Positions 8,762-18,189 of a DNA stretch of 64,000 nucleotides are shown in pieces. Below the pieces are notes generated by a model, which saw nothing but the letters and a program-made list of their open reading frames with translations, was not told the origin of the DNA and did not search any database. The DNA comes from Phycisphaerales bacterium (GTDB taxonomy: Bacteria; Planctomycetota; Phycisphaerae; Phycisphaerales; UBA1924). How positions within the stretch are numbered: the stretch's first letter is position 1; every line of letters begins with the position of its first letter. Location of the stretch: NCBI GenBank assembly GCA_023382935.1, contig JAHDXL010000001.1, positions 647,915 through 711,914 on the forward strand, in the 5' to 3' direction. The position numbers and the translations under genes were made by a program.

Positions 8762-11700
8762 ACGGCATGACCACACCCGAAGAGCCCATCACCGTCGAGC
8801 ACCTGATGCAAGGGCCCTTCGCCCAGCGCCAGCGTGCCCTGATTACCCTGTTTCAACAGACCGTCGCCGAGTTTGCCGGCGAATCAGGTTCGCTGGACAA
8901 GCGCATCAGCGAGCAGACCGAGCAGGCCGAGCGTGAATACCGGCACGAGCGCCACAAGGCGCGGCAGGAAAGCGAATCGCGGCTGAAGGAACTCCACGAG
9001 AAGCGTGAGCGCACACTGGCCCGCCTGAACGAGCGGTTCTCCCAGAGTCTCACCGAGGCTCATCGCGCCTACGAGCAGGAACGCCTCGGGCTGATTGAGA
9101 AACTGAACAACGAGCAGCGGGCCGCCGACGAGAAATTGAAGGAGCAGGCCTGGCTGGCCGAGACGGTATACGACGCCGGCGAAGCCAAGCCGCGGCTGAC
9201 CTACGACCGCGTCGCGCGCGGGATCGAGACGTTGCGCAAGCAGGCGAGCGAACTGGACACGGCCGCGCGTTACTTCGCCCAGTCCGCCGCCAACGGCGTA
9301 GGTGCTCCGTCGCCTGCGGTCCCCCCGCTGCCGCCGGTGGACGCCGAAGAGTGCCTCACGCACGTCAAACTCCGCATCGACGAAGCCTCGCGTTTACTCG
9401 TTCGCCTCCAACGTGCCGGGCTGCTCAAGACCTTCCGCGTCATGCTTTTCGTGACGCCATTGATCGCCCTGAGCGGCGGCGTGGTAGCCGGAGCGATGAC
9501 CGGCTGGTCTCAGTGGCTCGCGCCCGCCCTGGCCGTCGCGGGGACCGGCGCCGTCGTCGCGCTGCTGCTCATCCCGTTGCGCCTGTTGGGGCTGGCGCAG
9601 TTGCGCAAGAGATACTTCCCGATCATCGAGCAGACATCTGTGGTGCGCGGGTTGTGCGACGCCATCGACCAGCGCGCGGCTTTGGTCCGCGACACCGAGG
9701 CTCGCGCCCTGCTGGAGAAGAAGCGTGCGGACGTGCATCGCGCCCAGGCGGCGCATGCCAAGCGTCGCGAGATCATCGAGCAGCGCCGGCGCGACGACGT
9801 CGCGGCCGTCGACCATCGCCACCAGCCCGCGATCGAGGAGATGAAACAGCATCACGCCGTGGAACTGGCGCAGGTCATCGCTCAGGCCGACGAGCAACTG
9901 GCCCAGGTCCAGGCCGAGGACTCCCAGCGTTCGGCCCGCATCGAGTCTGACCACGCTGCGCGTCTGGCCGAACTGACCGAGCAGCACCGTCTGGAACGTG
10001 AGCGCCTTGAACAGACCTGGTTCGAGCGTCACAGGATGATCCGCGCCGCGGCCGAGGACATGGAAGACCGCGCCGCCGCGCTGTTTCCCTCTTGGAACGA
10101 CGAGCGTTGGCGTGAGTATCACCCACCGGCCGCCTCCCCCACCGCCATCATGTTCGGGCGCATGGGCGCCGACGCGGCCCGTTTCGACGGCGGGCTCCCT
10201 TCCGAGCCCCGCCTGCTCGAGGGCATCCGCACGCGCTACGACCTGCCCGCGATGATGGACTTTCCCGGGCGCTGCTCGCTTCTGCTCGAGTGCGGTCCGG
10301 CGCAGCGCGACGCGGCCATCGCGACGCTCCAGAACACGATGCTCCGCCTGCTCACGTCGATCCCGCCGGGCAAACTGCGGTTCACCATCATCGATCCGGT
10401 GGGGCTGGGGCAATCGTTCGCCGGGTACATGCACCTGGCCGACTTTGAAGAAGCCTTGGTGACCAACCGCATCTGGACAGATCCCAAGCACATCGAACAG
10501 CGTCTGACCGACCTGACCGAGCACATGGAAAAGGTCATCCAGAAGTATCTGCGCAACGAGTTTGAGAGCATCGAGGCGTACAACGTCTCGGCAGGGGAAA
10601 TCGCAGAACCCTACCGCTTCCTGGTCATCGCCGACTACCCCACCGCCTTCACCGACGCGGCCGCCCAGCGGCTCAAGAGCATCATCGAGTCGGGCGCCCG
10701 TTGCGGGGTGTACACGCTCATGCTGGTCGACCCCGCTTCCAAACTGCCTAGCGCCCTCAAGATCGACGATCTGGAGCGCCACGCGGTCACGGTGCTGGAG
10801 ACCGAACACGGACTGCGCCTGGCCGGAGCACCGCTCGACCAGTTGCCGCTCAAACTCGAGGCCCCGCCCTCCGACGAGTTTCTCTCGCGCATCGTGCGCC
10901 GGGTCGGCGAACTGTCGAAGGATGCCGGGCGCGTCGAGGTTCCCTTCCGCAAGATCACGCCGACCACCGGGCAGTTGTGGAGTGAAGACTGCTCGCGTGA
11001 ACTGCGTGTGCCGCTGGGGCGAGCAGGAGCGACCAAACTCCAGTACCTGGAACTCGGCCGCGGCACCAGCCAGCACGTGCTGATCGCGGGCAAGACCGGC
11101 TCGGGCAAGTCGACGCTGCTGCATGTGCTGATCTCGTCGCTGGCGATGTGGTACTCTCCGAAGCAGGTCGAGTTCTACCTCGTCGACTTCAAGAAGGGCG
11201 TGGAGTTCAAGACCTACGCCACGCACAAGTTGGCACACGCGCGCGCGGTGGCCGTCGAGTCAGACCGCGAGTTCGGGCTCTCGGTCCTGCACCGGCTGGA
11301 CGACGAGTTGAAGCGGCGTGGTGACCTGTTCCGCGAGGCGGGCACGGCCGAGATCGCGGCCTTCCGCGAGAAGCGCCCGGACGTGCACATGCCGCGCACG
11401 CTGCTGATCATCGACGAGTTCCAGGAATTCTTCGTGGAGGACGACAAGATCGCGCAGGACGCCTCGCTGCTGCTCGACCGGCTTGTCCGACAGGGGCGTG
11501 CCTTCGGCATGCATGTGCTGCTCGGCTCGCAGACGCTCAGCGGCGCGTACTCGTTGGCGCGCAGCACGATGGGGCAGATGGCCGTACGCATCGCGCTGCA
11601 GTGCTCGGAGACCGACTCATACATCATCCTCTCGGAGGACAACGCGGCCGCCCGGCTGCTGGCACGCCCGGGCGAGGCGATTTACAACGATGCGAACGGG

Positions 11701-12678
11701 ATGATCGAGGGCAACAGCCCCTTCCAGATCGCCTGGCTGCCCGACAAGGTGCGTGACCAGGCGCTTCAACAGGTGCATGACCGCGTCGAGGCCGATCATT
11801 ACCGGCCGCCGCAGCCGCAGATCGTCTTCGAGGGCAACGTGCCGGCACGCCTGGAGGAGAACCACCTGCTGGCGGCGGCGCTGCGAGAACCGACGCGCAT
11901 CATGCCCGCGGCCGCTCGCGCCTGGCTGGGTGAGCCCGTGGCGATCAAGGAGCCGACCTGCGCCGTGTTCCGGCGTCACACCGGCGCCAACTGCCTGCTG
12001 GTCGGACAGCAGGACGATCCAGCGCTGGCTCTTGCGGCGTCGGCTCTGCTCAGCCTGGCGGCCCAGCACCCGCGCAACGCGGCGCGGTTCGTCATTCTCG
12101 ACGGCACGCCGGCCGACGATCCGCGCTTCGGCACGCTCAAGTCAATCGCCGGCGCGATGCCCCAACAGTCGGTCATCGGGTCGTGGCGTGACGCCGACGC
12201 GCTGCTGGGCGAGGTGGCGGCCGACCTTCGCAATCGCGAGGCGCAGAATCTGACCGACGAACTGGCGGTGTACCTGTTCATTCACGGGCTCCACCGCTTC
12301 CGCTCGCTGCGGCGCAAGGAGGATGACTTCTCGTTCAACGCAGACCCGGACTCGCCGCTCAGCGCCGACAGGCACCTGGCCTCGATCATCCGCGAAGGCC
12401 CGGGACTGGGCATCCACACCTTCCTCTGGGCCGACACCGTCGGCAATCTCGAGCGTGCCCTCGACCGCCCCACCATCGGCGAGTTTGACACGCGCGTGCT
12501 GTTCCAGATGAACGCGGCCGACTCGACCACGCTCATCGACTCGCCCGCGGCCGGCAAACTCGGCATGCAGCGCGCCCTGCTCTACAACGAAGAATCGGGC
12601 ACACTGGAGAAGTTCCGCCCGTACTCGCTTCCCGGACCGAACTGGCTCACCGAGTTTGCACAGGCGCTGCGCCGATGA
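8758..12678 (+). CDS. FtsK/SpoIIIE-type (EccC-like) ATPase
   Basis: A 1306-residue P-loop ATPase, the presumed motor of the cluster. Coiled coil spans about 45-125. Two transmembrane helices lie at about 228-248 and 253-277, with a second coiled coil at about 300-440. Three ATPase-like modules follow, as in EccC/EssC. The first (about 490-700) has a degenerate P-loop region (LLLECGPAQRDAA, 508-520). The second has a canonical Walker A GKTGSGKST (778-786) and Walker B LLIIDE (Asp886, Glu887). The third (about 1060-1300) is again degenerate (LLVGQQDDPA). ATG 8758 overlaps the WXG100-like stop; ATG 8767 is an alternative. DNA translocation is less likely given the WXG100 neighbours. Confidence 0.85.
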   Translation: MNGMTTPEEPITVEHLMQGPFAQRQRALITLFQQTVAEFAGESGSLDKRISEQTEQAEREYRHERHKARQESESRLKELHEKRERTLARLNERFSQSLTEAHRAYEQERLGLIEKLNNEQRAADEKLKEQAWLAETVYDAGEAKPRLTYDRVARGIETLRKQASELDTAARYFAQSAANGVGAPSPAVPPLPPVDAEECLTHVKLRIDEASRLLVRLQRAGLLKTFRVMLFVTPLIALSGGVVAGAMTGWSQWLAPALAVAGTGAVVALLLIPLRLLGLAQLRKRYFPIIEQTSVVRGLCDAIDQRAALVRDTEARALLEKKRADVHRAQAAHAKRREIIEQRRRDDVAAVDHRHQPAIEEMKQHHAVELAQVIAQADEQLAQVQAEDSQRSARIESDHAARLAELTEQHRLERERLEQTWFERHRMIRAAAEDMEDRAAALFPSWNDERWREYHPPAASPTAIMFGRMGADAARFDGGLPSEPRLLEGIRTRYDLPAMMDFPGRCSLLLECGPAQRDAAIATLQNTMLRLLTSIPPGKLRFTIIDPVGLGQSFAGYMHLADFEEALVTNRIWTDPKHIEQRLTDLTEHMEKVIQKYLRNEFESIEAYNVSAGEIAEPYRFLVIADYPTAFTDAAAQRLKSIIESGARCGVYTLMLVDPASKLPSALKIDDLERHAVTVLETEHGLRLAGAPLDQLPLKLEAPPSDEFLSRIVRRVGELSKDAGRVEVPFRKITPTTGQLWSEDCSRELRVPLGRAGATKLQYLELGRGTSQHVLIAGKTGSGKSTLLHVLISSLAMWYSPKQVEFYLVDFKKGVEFKTYATHKLAHARAVAVESDREFGLSVLHRLDDELKRRGDLFREAGTAEIAAFREKRPDVHMPRTLLIIDEFQEFFVEDDKIAQDASLLLDRLVRQGRAFGMHVLLGSQTLSGAYSLARSTMGQMAVRIALQCSETDSYIILSEDNAAARLLARPGEAIYNDANGMIEGNSPFQIAWLPDKVRDQALQQVHDRVEADHYRPPQPQIVFEGNVPARLEENHLLAAALREPTRIMPAAARAWLGEPVAIKEPTCAVFRRHTGANCLLVGQQDDPALALAASALLSLAAQHPRNAARFVILDGTPADDPRFGTLKSIAGAMPQQSVIGSWRDADALLGEVAADLRNREAQNLTDELAVYLFIHGLHRFRSLRRKEDDFSFNADPDSPLSADRHLASIIREGPGLGIHTFLWADTVGNLERALDRPTIGEFDTRVLFQMNAADSTTLIDSPAAGKLGMQRALLYNEESGTLEKFRPYSLPGPNWLTEFAQALRR

Positions 12679-12747
12679 GCGTCGCGCCCGTGGGCATACG
12701 CCCCGCACACAAAAAGAGGCCCGAGATCCGGCACGAACCTGTCGCGT

Positions 12748-13995
12748 TCACATCCGCTCGTACAGCGGCAACTCGCCCACCAGCGGACGGCAGTAGTCCA
12801 TGAACGCCTGACTCACGTTGTTGTGTCCGTCAAGGAACTCGGGCGGCATCTGCCGCGTCTTGGCCGCCACCGCCGTCAGTTCCACACGCTCGAAGCGCAC
12901 CGCGTACGGCTGTCCACTTCCCGGTTCATTGACGCGCTTGATGGTTACCGACCCGTCCAGGTCGCCCGAGAGGGCCAACTGGGCCGCATACTTGCCGACC
13001 CCGCGGGCTTCGTATGAATCGACGCGGGCCTGATCGGGGAAACAGCGCTGCACGTATCCGAAGGTGTCGGCCCGCACACGCGGCGCCTTCCCGCCCTTGG
13101 GCGTCAACTTCGACTTGATGATCGCCGCCAACTGGTCGCCCAGGGCGCCCGAGCCGGACAACTGCACGTTGCCGTGCGGGTCGATCTGCCCGCCCTGGAT
13201 GAGCCGCGCCCCGATCGGCACTCCCTCGGCGTCGCGAATGCCCTCGGATACGGCGATGTGGCAGCGCCCGATCTGCTCGTACACCGTCGCCACGTCATTG
13301 AGGAAACGCTCGGTGTCAAACGGAACTTCGGGCACGTAGATGAACTGCGGACCGTCATTCAGTTTGTCGTAGCCTTCTTCCCGCCGCGCCAGCGCTGCCG
13401 CCGCCGTGAGGAATCCGGCGTGCCGGCCCATGATGACGTTGATCTTGATGCCGGGAAGGGAGATGTTGTCGAGAAAGTCGGCCATGCAGGCCTTGGCGAC
13501 GAACCGGGCCGCCGACGGATACCCCGGCGTGTGGTCGTTCTCGACCAGGTCGTTGTCCACGGTCTTGGGGATGTGGAAACACCGCAGGGCGTATCCGCGT
13601 TCGTGCGCCAGGTCGTTCACGATGCGGCAGGTATCCGAACTGTCGTTGCCCCCGATGTAGAAGAAGTAGCGGATGCTGTTCTCTTCGCAGGCGCGGAAGA
13701 TCCGCTCGCAATACTCCTGGTCAGGCTTGTCGCGCGTGGAGCCCAGCCCGGCCGACGGCGTGCGGCTGAGCACCTCGAGCCGGTCGCGGTGCAGGTTCGT
13801 CAGGTCGTGGAACAACCCCTTGACCAGCCCGTTGACCCCGTGACGCATCCCCAGGATCTTGCGGATCGGGTGTCCGGGCGAACCGGCCCCGCCGGCACGC
13901 AGGCCCAGAATCACCCCCACCAGCGACTGATTGATCACGGCGGTCGGACCACCCGACTGACCGACCACCGCGTTTCCCGGCAAAATGTCAGGCAT
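12748..13995 (-). CDS. 6-phosphofructokinase, probably pyrophosphate-dependent
   Basis: A 415-residue PfkA-superfamily enzyme that phosphorylates fructose 6-phosphate in glycolysis. It starts NAVVGQSGGPTAVINQSL (nucleotide loop). The diagnostic loop reads GGNDSSDT (115-122): the Asp at position 118 stands where ATP-dependent enzymes have Gly, which in this family indicates pyrophosphate as donor. IPKTVDNDL (142-150) supplies the Lys and Asp of the sugar-phosphate site, and the PKT-Lys is also typical of PPi enzymes. The gene is convergent with the type VII-like cluster. Donor specificity is inferred from motif only. Confidence 0.9.
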   Translation of the reverse strand: MPDILPGNAVVGQSGGPTAVINQSLVGVILGLRAGGAGSPGHPIRKILGMRHGVNGLVKGLFHDLTNLHRDRLEVLSRTPSAGLGSTRDKPDQEYCERIFRACEENSIRYFFYIGGNDSSDTCRIVNDLAHERGYALRCFHIPKTVDNDLVENDHTPGYPSAARFVAKACMADFLDNISLPGIKINVIMGRHAGFLTAAAALARREEGYDKLNDGPQFIYVPEVPFDTERFLNDVATVYEQIGRCHIAVSEGIRDAEGVPIGARLIQGGQIDPHGNVQLSGSGALGDQLAAIIKSKLTPKGGKAPRVRADTFGYVQRCFPDQARVDSYEARGVGKYAAQLALSGDLDGSVTIKRVNEPGSGQPYAVRFERVELTAVAAKTRQMPPEFLDGHNNVSQAFMDYCRPLVGELPLYERM

Positions 13996-14054
13996 CCCGC
14001 CCCGAACCTTTCTGCAAAGACGGGATCATAGGTGGGCTTCCCACTCAACTTCGA

Positions 14055-14606
14055 TCATCGCTCGATGAGCAACTCGCCCACCAGCACCGCTTCCGCCCCC
14101 TCCGGCGTGGCGGTCGTCAGGCGAACCTGCACACGAAACTTGCCCGGGCCCGCCGCCGCCCGATCGCCCCCGGGCGCCATCGCCTCCACCCAGTCGGGAA
14201 GCCCGGAAAGGCTGAATCGATAGGTCTGCGTCGCTGGGTCGAAGAATGCCGCGTTTCTCTCCAAGTCCCAAAGGTCCACCTGCCATTGGAGAATCTGGTT
14301 TTCCTGTCCGGAACCCCCCAGCCCGGTCGGCTGGAACAGCCCTAGGTGCACCACCCCCACTCCCTTGCAGATGTCTGACCAGCGGTCGCGCAACTGCACA
14401 TGCACCCGCAGGTACACGGGCCCTTCCGGGTCACGCTCCAAATGCGTCAGCGGGTGTACCCACAGCGAAGCCGGCGCAAAAGGGCCCACCGGCACCTCGG
14501 CCTGCGAAGGACCCGTTCCACCATGCCCGGACGTGCGCGCCAGCGCGCACCCCCAAATACACGCCGCGAGTCCTGCCAACGCCACCAGTCTCAGCCACCT
14601 GTGCAT
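14055..14606 (-). CDS. Putative lipoprotein of unknown function
   Basis: A 183-residue protein with a lipoprotein-type signal: MHRWLRLVALAGLAACIWGC, where IWGC fits a lipobox with Cys20 as the lipidated residue. The mature part is soluble and beta-rich, with YLRVHVQLRDRWSD and GKFRVQVRLTTATPEG. I do not recognise the family. It lies just downstream of the DCC-family gene on the same strand (9 bases apart), so the two may be one transcript. Confidence 0.6.
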   Translation of the reverse strand: MHRWLRLVALAGLAACIWGCALARTSGHGGTGPSQAEVPVGPFAPASLWVHPLTHLERDPEGPVYLRVHVQLRDRWSDICKGVGVVHLGLFQPTGLGGSGQENQILQWQVDLWDLERNAAFFDPATQTYRFSLSGLPDWVEAMAPGGDRAAAGPGKFRVQVRLTTATPEGAEAVLVGELLIER

Positions 14607-14615
14607 CTGACCAGT

Positions 14616-15014
14616 CTAAGTCGGAGGGCGCCTCACCGCACACCGGGCATGGTCGCACCGACGCGCCCCGCTCAGCCTCGGGCGATAGCGCGCAAAGATC
14701 CTGTACAGCCCATCGAACACCGGCCTGAGCACCGGCCATCCGGTCGGGGCCCACACCCACCCCCACCCGAGTGTTCCGTACGCACGCCGGAACACCTCCA
14801 TTCCGGTGACCAGTCTGCCATCACCGGTCAGCCCGTGAATCGAGCCCATGAGCGCCTCGTGGCTGACCCCGATTTCGCGAGGGTCGAAGTCCGGGGAGGT
14901 GAAGTCCACCAGGCGCACACGCCCCCGACCCCGATCCAGGCGACGCAGGAGCGAGGCCTCATGTCGGCACACGGGGCACAATCCGTCGTAGTAGATCCGA
15001 AACTCCGCGGTCAT
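14616..15014 (-). CDS. DCC-family thiol-disulfide oxidoreductase-like protein (DUF393)
   Basis: A 132-residue protein with the family signature near the N-terminus, IYYDGLCPVCRHEASLL, holding a thioredoxin-like C-x-x-C (CPVC), followed by LVDFTSPDFDP. The C-terminal part (VFRRAYGTLGWGWVWAPTGWP) is the usual hydrophobic segment. DCC proteins are presumed redox proteins but biochemical data are few. The tail is short and Arg/Cys-rich. Confidence 0.85.
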   Translation of the reverse strand: MTAEFRIYYDGLCPVCRHEASLLRRLDRGRGRVRLVDFTSPDFDPREIGVSHEALMGSIHGLTGDGRLVTGMEVFRRAYGTLGWGWVWAPTGWPVLRPVFDGLYRIFARYRPRLSGARRCDHARCAVRRPPT

Positions 15015-15190
15015 CTTGCCGAACCCTTCTGCCTGCCTTCCGGTTCACCCCCTGAGTCGGTCAGTCAGGCCCGTTCCGAGTCCATCGACCCGGCCCGCAG
15101 AATCGGCACCATCGGCACCACCCCAACCTCGCCGGCCGGAGGGACGGGCCGATTCGTCGGGCCGCGCCGGGCGCAGTCGATGCTACCGAC

Positions 15191-16462
15191 GTGCGTCCAC
15201 GAACTCACCACGCCATCGCTGTGGTTGCCACTTTGCTTTCGCTGGTTTTGGCGCGCCCGATGCACGCCGAGCCGACGCGAGCAGGTGATCCCTTTATCGA
15301 GGTGGATGCGATCGTGGCCAAGGGGGATCTGGCCCAAGCGGACCGGATGCTGCGGGCGCTGGCCGAGCAAGAGCCATACCGTCTTCGGGCCATCCAGGCG
15401 CTGGAGAACCTGCACCGCTCGCCGGGCTTCGAGTTGCGGGCCGACGAGGTGGAGATTGCCAGGGCCCTCGATTCGGTGCAGACGCGGATGCACCGGTACG
15501 AGACGGCCCATTTCGTGACGCTCTCGGACTGCGACGCGACGTGGACGCGGGAAAAGTCGGCCCTGCTGGAGCGCACCCACCACCAGTTCTTCCGATGGGT
15601 TTCGCAGATCGGGCTGGACCTGCTGCCGCCGGAGCGCAAACTGCTGTGCATCATCTTCCGCGACTACGAGCAGTATCGGTCATTCGCGCAGAGGGTGGAC
15701 AACGTGGACGCTCCCTGGGCCGGGGGCTACTTTGCCACCCGCGCCAACCGGGTGGTGCTGTTTGACGATCGCAACTCCCCGTCCATCGTCGAGGCGATGT
15801 CCAAACTGGCCGAGCACGAGCGCAAGGTAGCCGAGACCCGCGAACGGGCCCGGCAGACGGCCCGCAACGGGATGCAGTCAATGGCCGACTCGCTGAACGC
15901 CGGCGCCGACCGGCTCGAAGCCGAGATCCGTGCCAACAAGGAACGCATCCGCGCGCACGCCGAACGCATGTCCACCGCCAAGACGATCCACGAATCGGTG
16001 CACATGCTCTCGTACAACACCGGGCTGCAACAGCCTGGGCGTGTGTATCCGTTCTGGATCAGCGAAGGGCTTGCGACGGCCTTTGAAACCGGCGACCCCG
16101 CCAGGCCCTTCGGCCCGCGCGAGCGCTACCAGCCTCGCGAAGACTCCTTTGACCGTGTGATGGAAGAAGGGCGACTGATCCCGCTGGAGAAGGTAGTGAC
16201 CGTGGCGGCGGGAATCGCCGGAGCCGACGAACTCGGTGACCCGGTGTACGCGCAGAGTTACCTGCTCTTCGTGTACCTCTCCCGCACCGCGCCGGATTCG
16301 ATGAAGCGCTATCTCCGCGAACTCAACCGCCTCCCGAACGGGTATTACACCCCCGAGTATCACCTGACGCTGTTCGAGAATCACTTCGGGCGCGTCGACG
16401 CCGTGGAACGGGCGATGATGCGCACTCGCCCGGCGGCCACGCGGTCGGCGTCGGCCGAATAG
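15191..16462 (+). CDS. Secreted DUF1570-type putative metallopeptidase
   Basis: A 423-residue secreted protein. The GTG start at 15191 gives a signal peptide ending near ARPMHA. The central region has a zinc-binding-like motif HESVH (His267, Glu268, His271), with Glu292 in FWISEGLATAFE 20 residues on, the gluzincin arrangement. The same pattern typifies DUF1570 proteins of Planctomycetes. Residues about 195-265 are a charged helical insert. Peptidase activity is inferred from the motif; substrate unknown. No in-frame ATG upstream fits better. Confidence 0.75.
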   Translation: MRPRTHHAIAVVATLLSLVLARPMHAEPTRAGDPFIEVDAIVAKGDLAQADRMLRALAEQEPYRLRAIQALENLHRSPGFELRADEVEIARALDSVQTRMHRYETAHFVTLSDCDATWTREKSALLERTHHQFFRWVSQIGLDLLPPERKLLCIIFRDYEQYRSFAQRVDNVDAPWAGGYFATRANRVVLFDDRNSPSIVEAMSKLAEHERKVAETRERARQTARNGMQSMADSLNAGADRLEAEIRANKERIRAHAERMSTAKTIHESVHMLSYNTGLQQPGRVYPFWISEGLATAFETGDPARPFGPRERYQPREDSFDRVMEEGRLIPLEKVVTVAAGIAGADELGDPVYAQSYLLFVYLSRTAPDSMKRYLRELNRLPNGYYTPEYHLTLFENHFGRVDAVERAMMRTRPAATRSASAE

Positions 16463-16522
16463 GTCGCTTGCGTGGGGTCGTTGGGTGGTGTAGTGTCTCC
16501 GAGATCACTCGGGAGACATGCC

Positions 16523-17440
16523 GTGACCACGCGCCCCGCCCTTGTTGCTCTGCTCTCCCTGGCCGCCGCTGCTTCGGGCCAGGACTCTTCCCCCGTCCAG
16601 AACGCGGAGACAAAACCACTGGCAAACACCTCCTTTTCGCTCTCGTTCGGCGGCACCTGGATCGGTGAGGCCGACCTGGACGAGTCGCCCGGCTCGCTGG
16701 GCATCGCCCGGGCGGCCGCCCGCTTCGGCGTGGGTCACAAACTGTCGGAAATGATCTCACTCCACTTCGGCGCCGACCTGGACTACTCGGTCTACGACTT
16801 CAGCGACGCCACGGGCCTGGTGGCCGGCACCGACGATCCCTTCGATGACGCGACCACCGTCACGCTCTCCCTGGGAGCAGATTTCAAGAGCGGGGAACGC
16901 AACACATGGTTCGTCACGGGGTTTGCCCGCTCGGCCGGCGAAAGCGGCGCCGAGTTTGACAAGACCATCACCGGAGGCGGCATCGTCGGATTCTCGCACT
17001 CGTTCTCCGACGACTTCACGCTCGGCATCGGCGTGCTGGTCTCCAGCGAACTCGAGGACGACGTGTACGTCATCCCCGTTCCGATCATCCGCTGGAACAT
17101 CAACGAACGCTGGTCGCTCAACTCGGGCGATCGCGCCAACGTGCAGTTGGCCTACGCGCCGTCGGATCGCTGGACCATCGGGGCCGAGGTCTCCTGGGAC
17201 AGACGCCGGTTCCGTCTGGATGACGAAGGCCCGCTGCCTTCCGGCGTCGTCGAGGAAAGGCATGTCCCCGTCGGCGTCTTCGCGGTCTTCACGCCCAATC
17301 CCAACATCGAACTGGCGGCCCGTGTCGGCGCACACCTCGGCTCGGAGATCAAGATCGACGATGACAACGGCGACCGGGTGGGCAAGGACGACCTGGAGTC
17401 GGCCCTGTACGCCGGCTTTGACGTGCGCTTCCGATTCTGA
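16523..17440 (+). CDS. Outer-membrane beta-barrel-like protein
   Basis: About 305 residues with a signal peptide (MTTRPALVALLSLAAAASGQ) and then alternating beta strands ending VRFRF, the C-terminal aromatic residue typical of outer-membrane barrels. Strands such as TSFSLSFGGTWIGEADL, ERWSLNSGDRANVQLAYAP and NIELAARVGAHLGSEI support this. GTG 16523 is chosen because GGGAG lies at 16511-16515 and the signal peptide starts there; the longer reading from 16472 would bury it. No family name is claimed. The substrate or function is unknown. Confidence 0.65.
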   Translation: MTTRPALVALLSLAAAASGQDSSPVQNAETKPLANTSFSLSFGGTWIGEADLDESPGSLGIARAAARFGVGHKLSEMISLHFGADLDYSVYDFSDATGLVAGTDDPFDDATTVTLSLGADFKSGERNTWFVTGFARSAGESGAEFDKTITGGGIVGFSHSFSDDFTLGIGVLVSSELEDDVYVIPVPIIRWNINERWSLNSGDRANVQLAYAPSDRWTIGAEVSWDRRRFRLDDEGPLPSGVVEERHVPVGVFAVFTPNPNIELAARVGAHLGSEIKIDDDNGDRVGKDDLESALYAGFDVRFRF

Positions 17441-17457
17441 CCGCGGCTCTCCCTCGC

Positions 17458-18084
17458 TCACCACGCGACGTCCATCACTACCGCGGCCTTCAGACGGCGC
17501 TTGTATTCGCACCGCGGGATCTCGACGCACCCGAACTGGTTCATGTGCGGATTGCGAAACTGCGTGTCCAGCAGCACAAACCCCCGCCGCCGCAGGTGTT
17601 CGACCAGGTGCACGAGGCACACCTTGCTGGCGTCGGTGCCGCCGTCTTCCGGACGGCAGAACATGCTTTCGCCGGCGAAAAACCCGCCGATGGCCACGCC
17701 ATAGAGTCCGCCGACCAGGCGGCGCCGTCCCTCCCAGGTGCGCCAGGCCTCGACGGAGTGAGCGCGTCCATGCCGGTGCAGGATGCCGTAGACCGCGATG
17801 ATCTGATCGTTGATCCAGCAGCCGTCGCGCTTTTCGGGCCTAGCGCAGGCGCAAATGACCTCATCGAAAGCCGAGTCGTGCGTAATCTCGAACCGGCCTG
17901 ACCGCACGCGCTGGCGAAGCGAGCGGGAGACGTGAAATCGCCCCTCTTCAAGCGGGATGATGGCCCGCGGGTCGGGGTCGTACCACCCGATCTGCCCGGT
18001 CCACGGGTCAGCCATGGGAAACAGCCCGTGGCGGTAGGCCTCGATCATCCCCCGAACAAGTTCGGCTTCGCTCCGGCGACTCAT
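17458..18084 (-). CDS. aat: Leucyl/phenylalanyl-tRNA--protein transferase
   Basis: A 208-residue Aat enzyme that transfers Leu or Phe from tRNA to N-terminal Arg/Lys of proteins, marking them for ClpS/ClpAP degradation (N-end rule). Family motifs are all present: WYDPDPRAIIPLE, FHVSRSLRQ, GGLYGVAIGGFFAGESMF, ASKVCLVHLVEHL and LLDTQFRNPHMNQFG. I start at MSRRSEAEL (18084), the normal length; the longer reading to 18210 lacks homologous sequence. The gene is divergent from the small membrane-protein array, with 105 bases between. Confidence 0.95.
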   Translation of the reverse strand: MSRRSEAELVRGMIEAYRHGLFPMADPWTGQIGWYDPDPRAIIPLEEGRFHVSRSLRQRVRSGRFEITHDSAFDEVICACARPEKRDGCWINDQIIAVYGILHRHGRAHSVEAWRTWEGRRRLVGGLYGVAIGGFFAGESMFCRPEDGGTDASKVCLVHLVEHLRRRGFVLLDTQFRNPHMNQFGCVEIPRCEYKRRLKAAVVMDVAW

Positions 18085-18189
18085 GGCAATTCTCGCGGGA
18101 CCGACCCCCCAGCGTAGTAGAATGCGTCCGCAGGGTGAAAGCCGCACCGCCCGGTTTCCCAAGAACTCTGACAGCCGGAGGATTGCGCC

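Noticed and set aside
9394..11238. A 614-residue minus-strand reading opposite the FtsK-like ATPase
   Set aside because: It is the antisense of a gene with clear Walker motifs; long antisense frames are common at this GC content.
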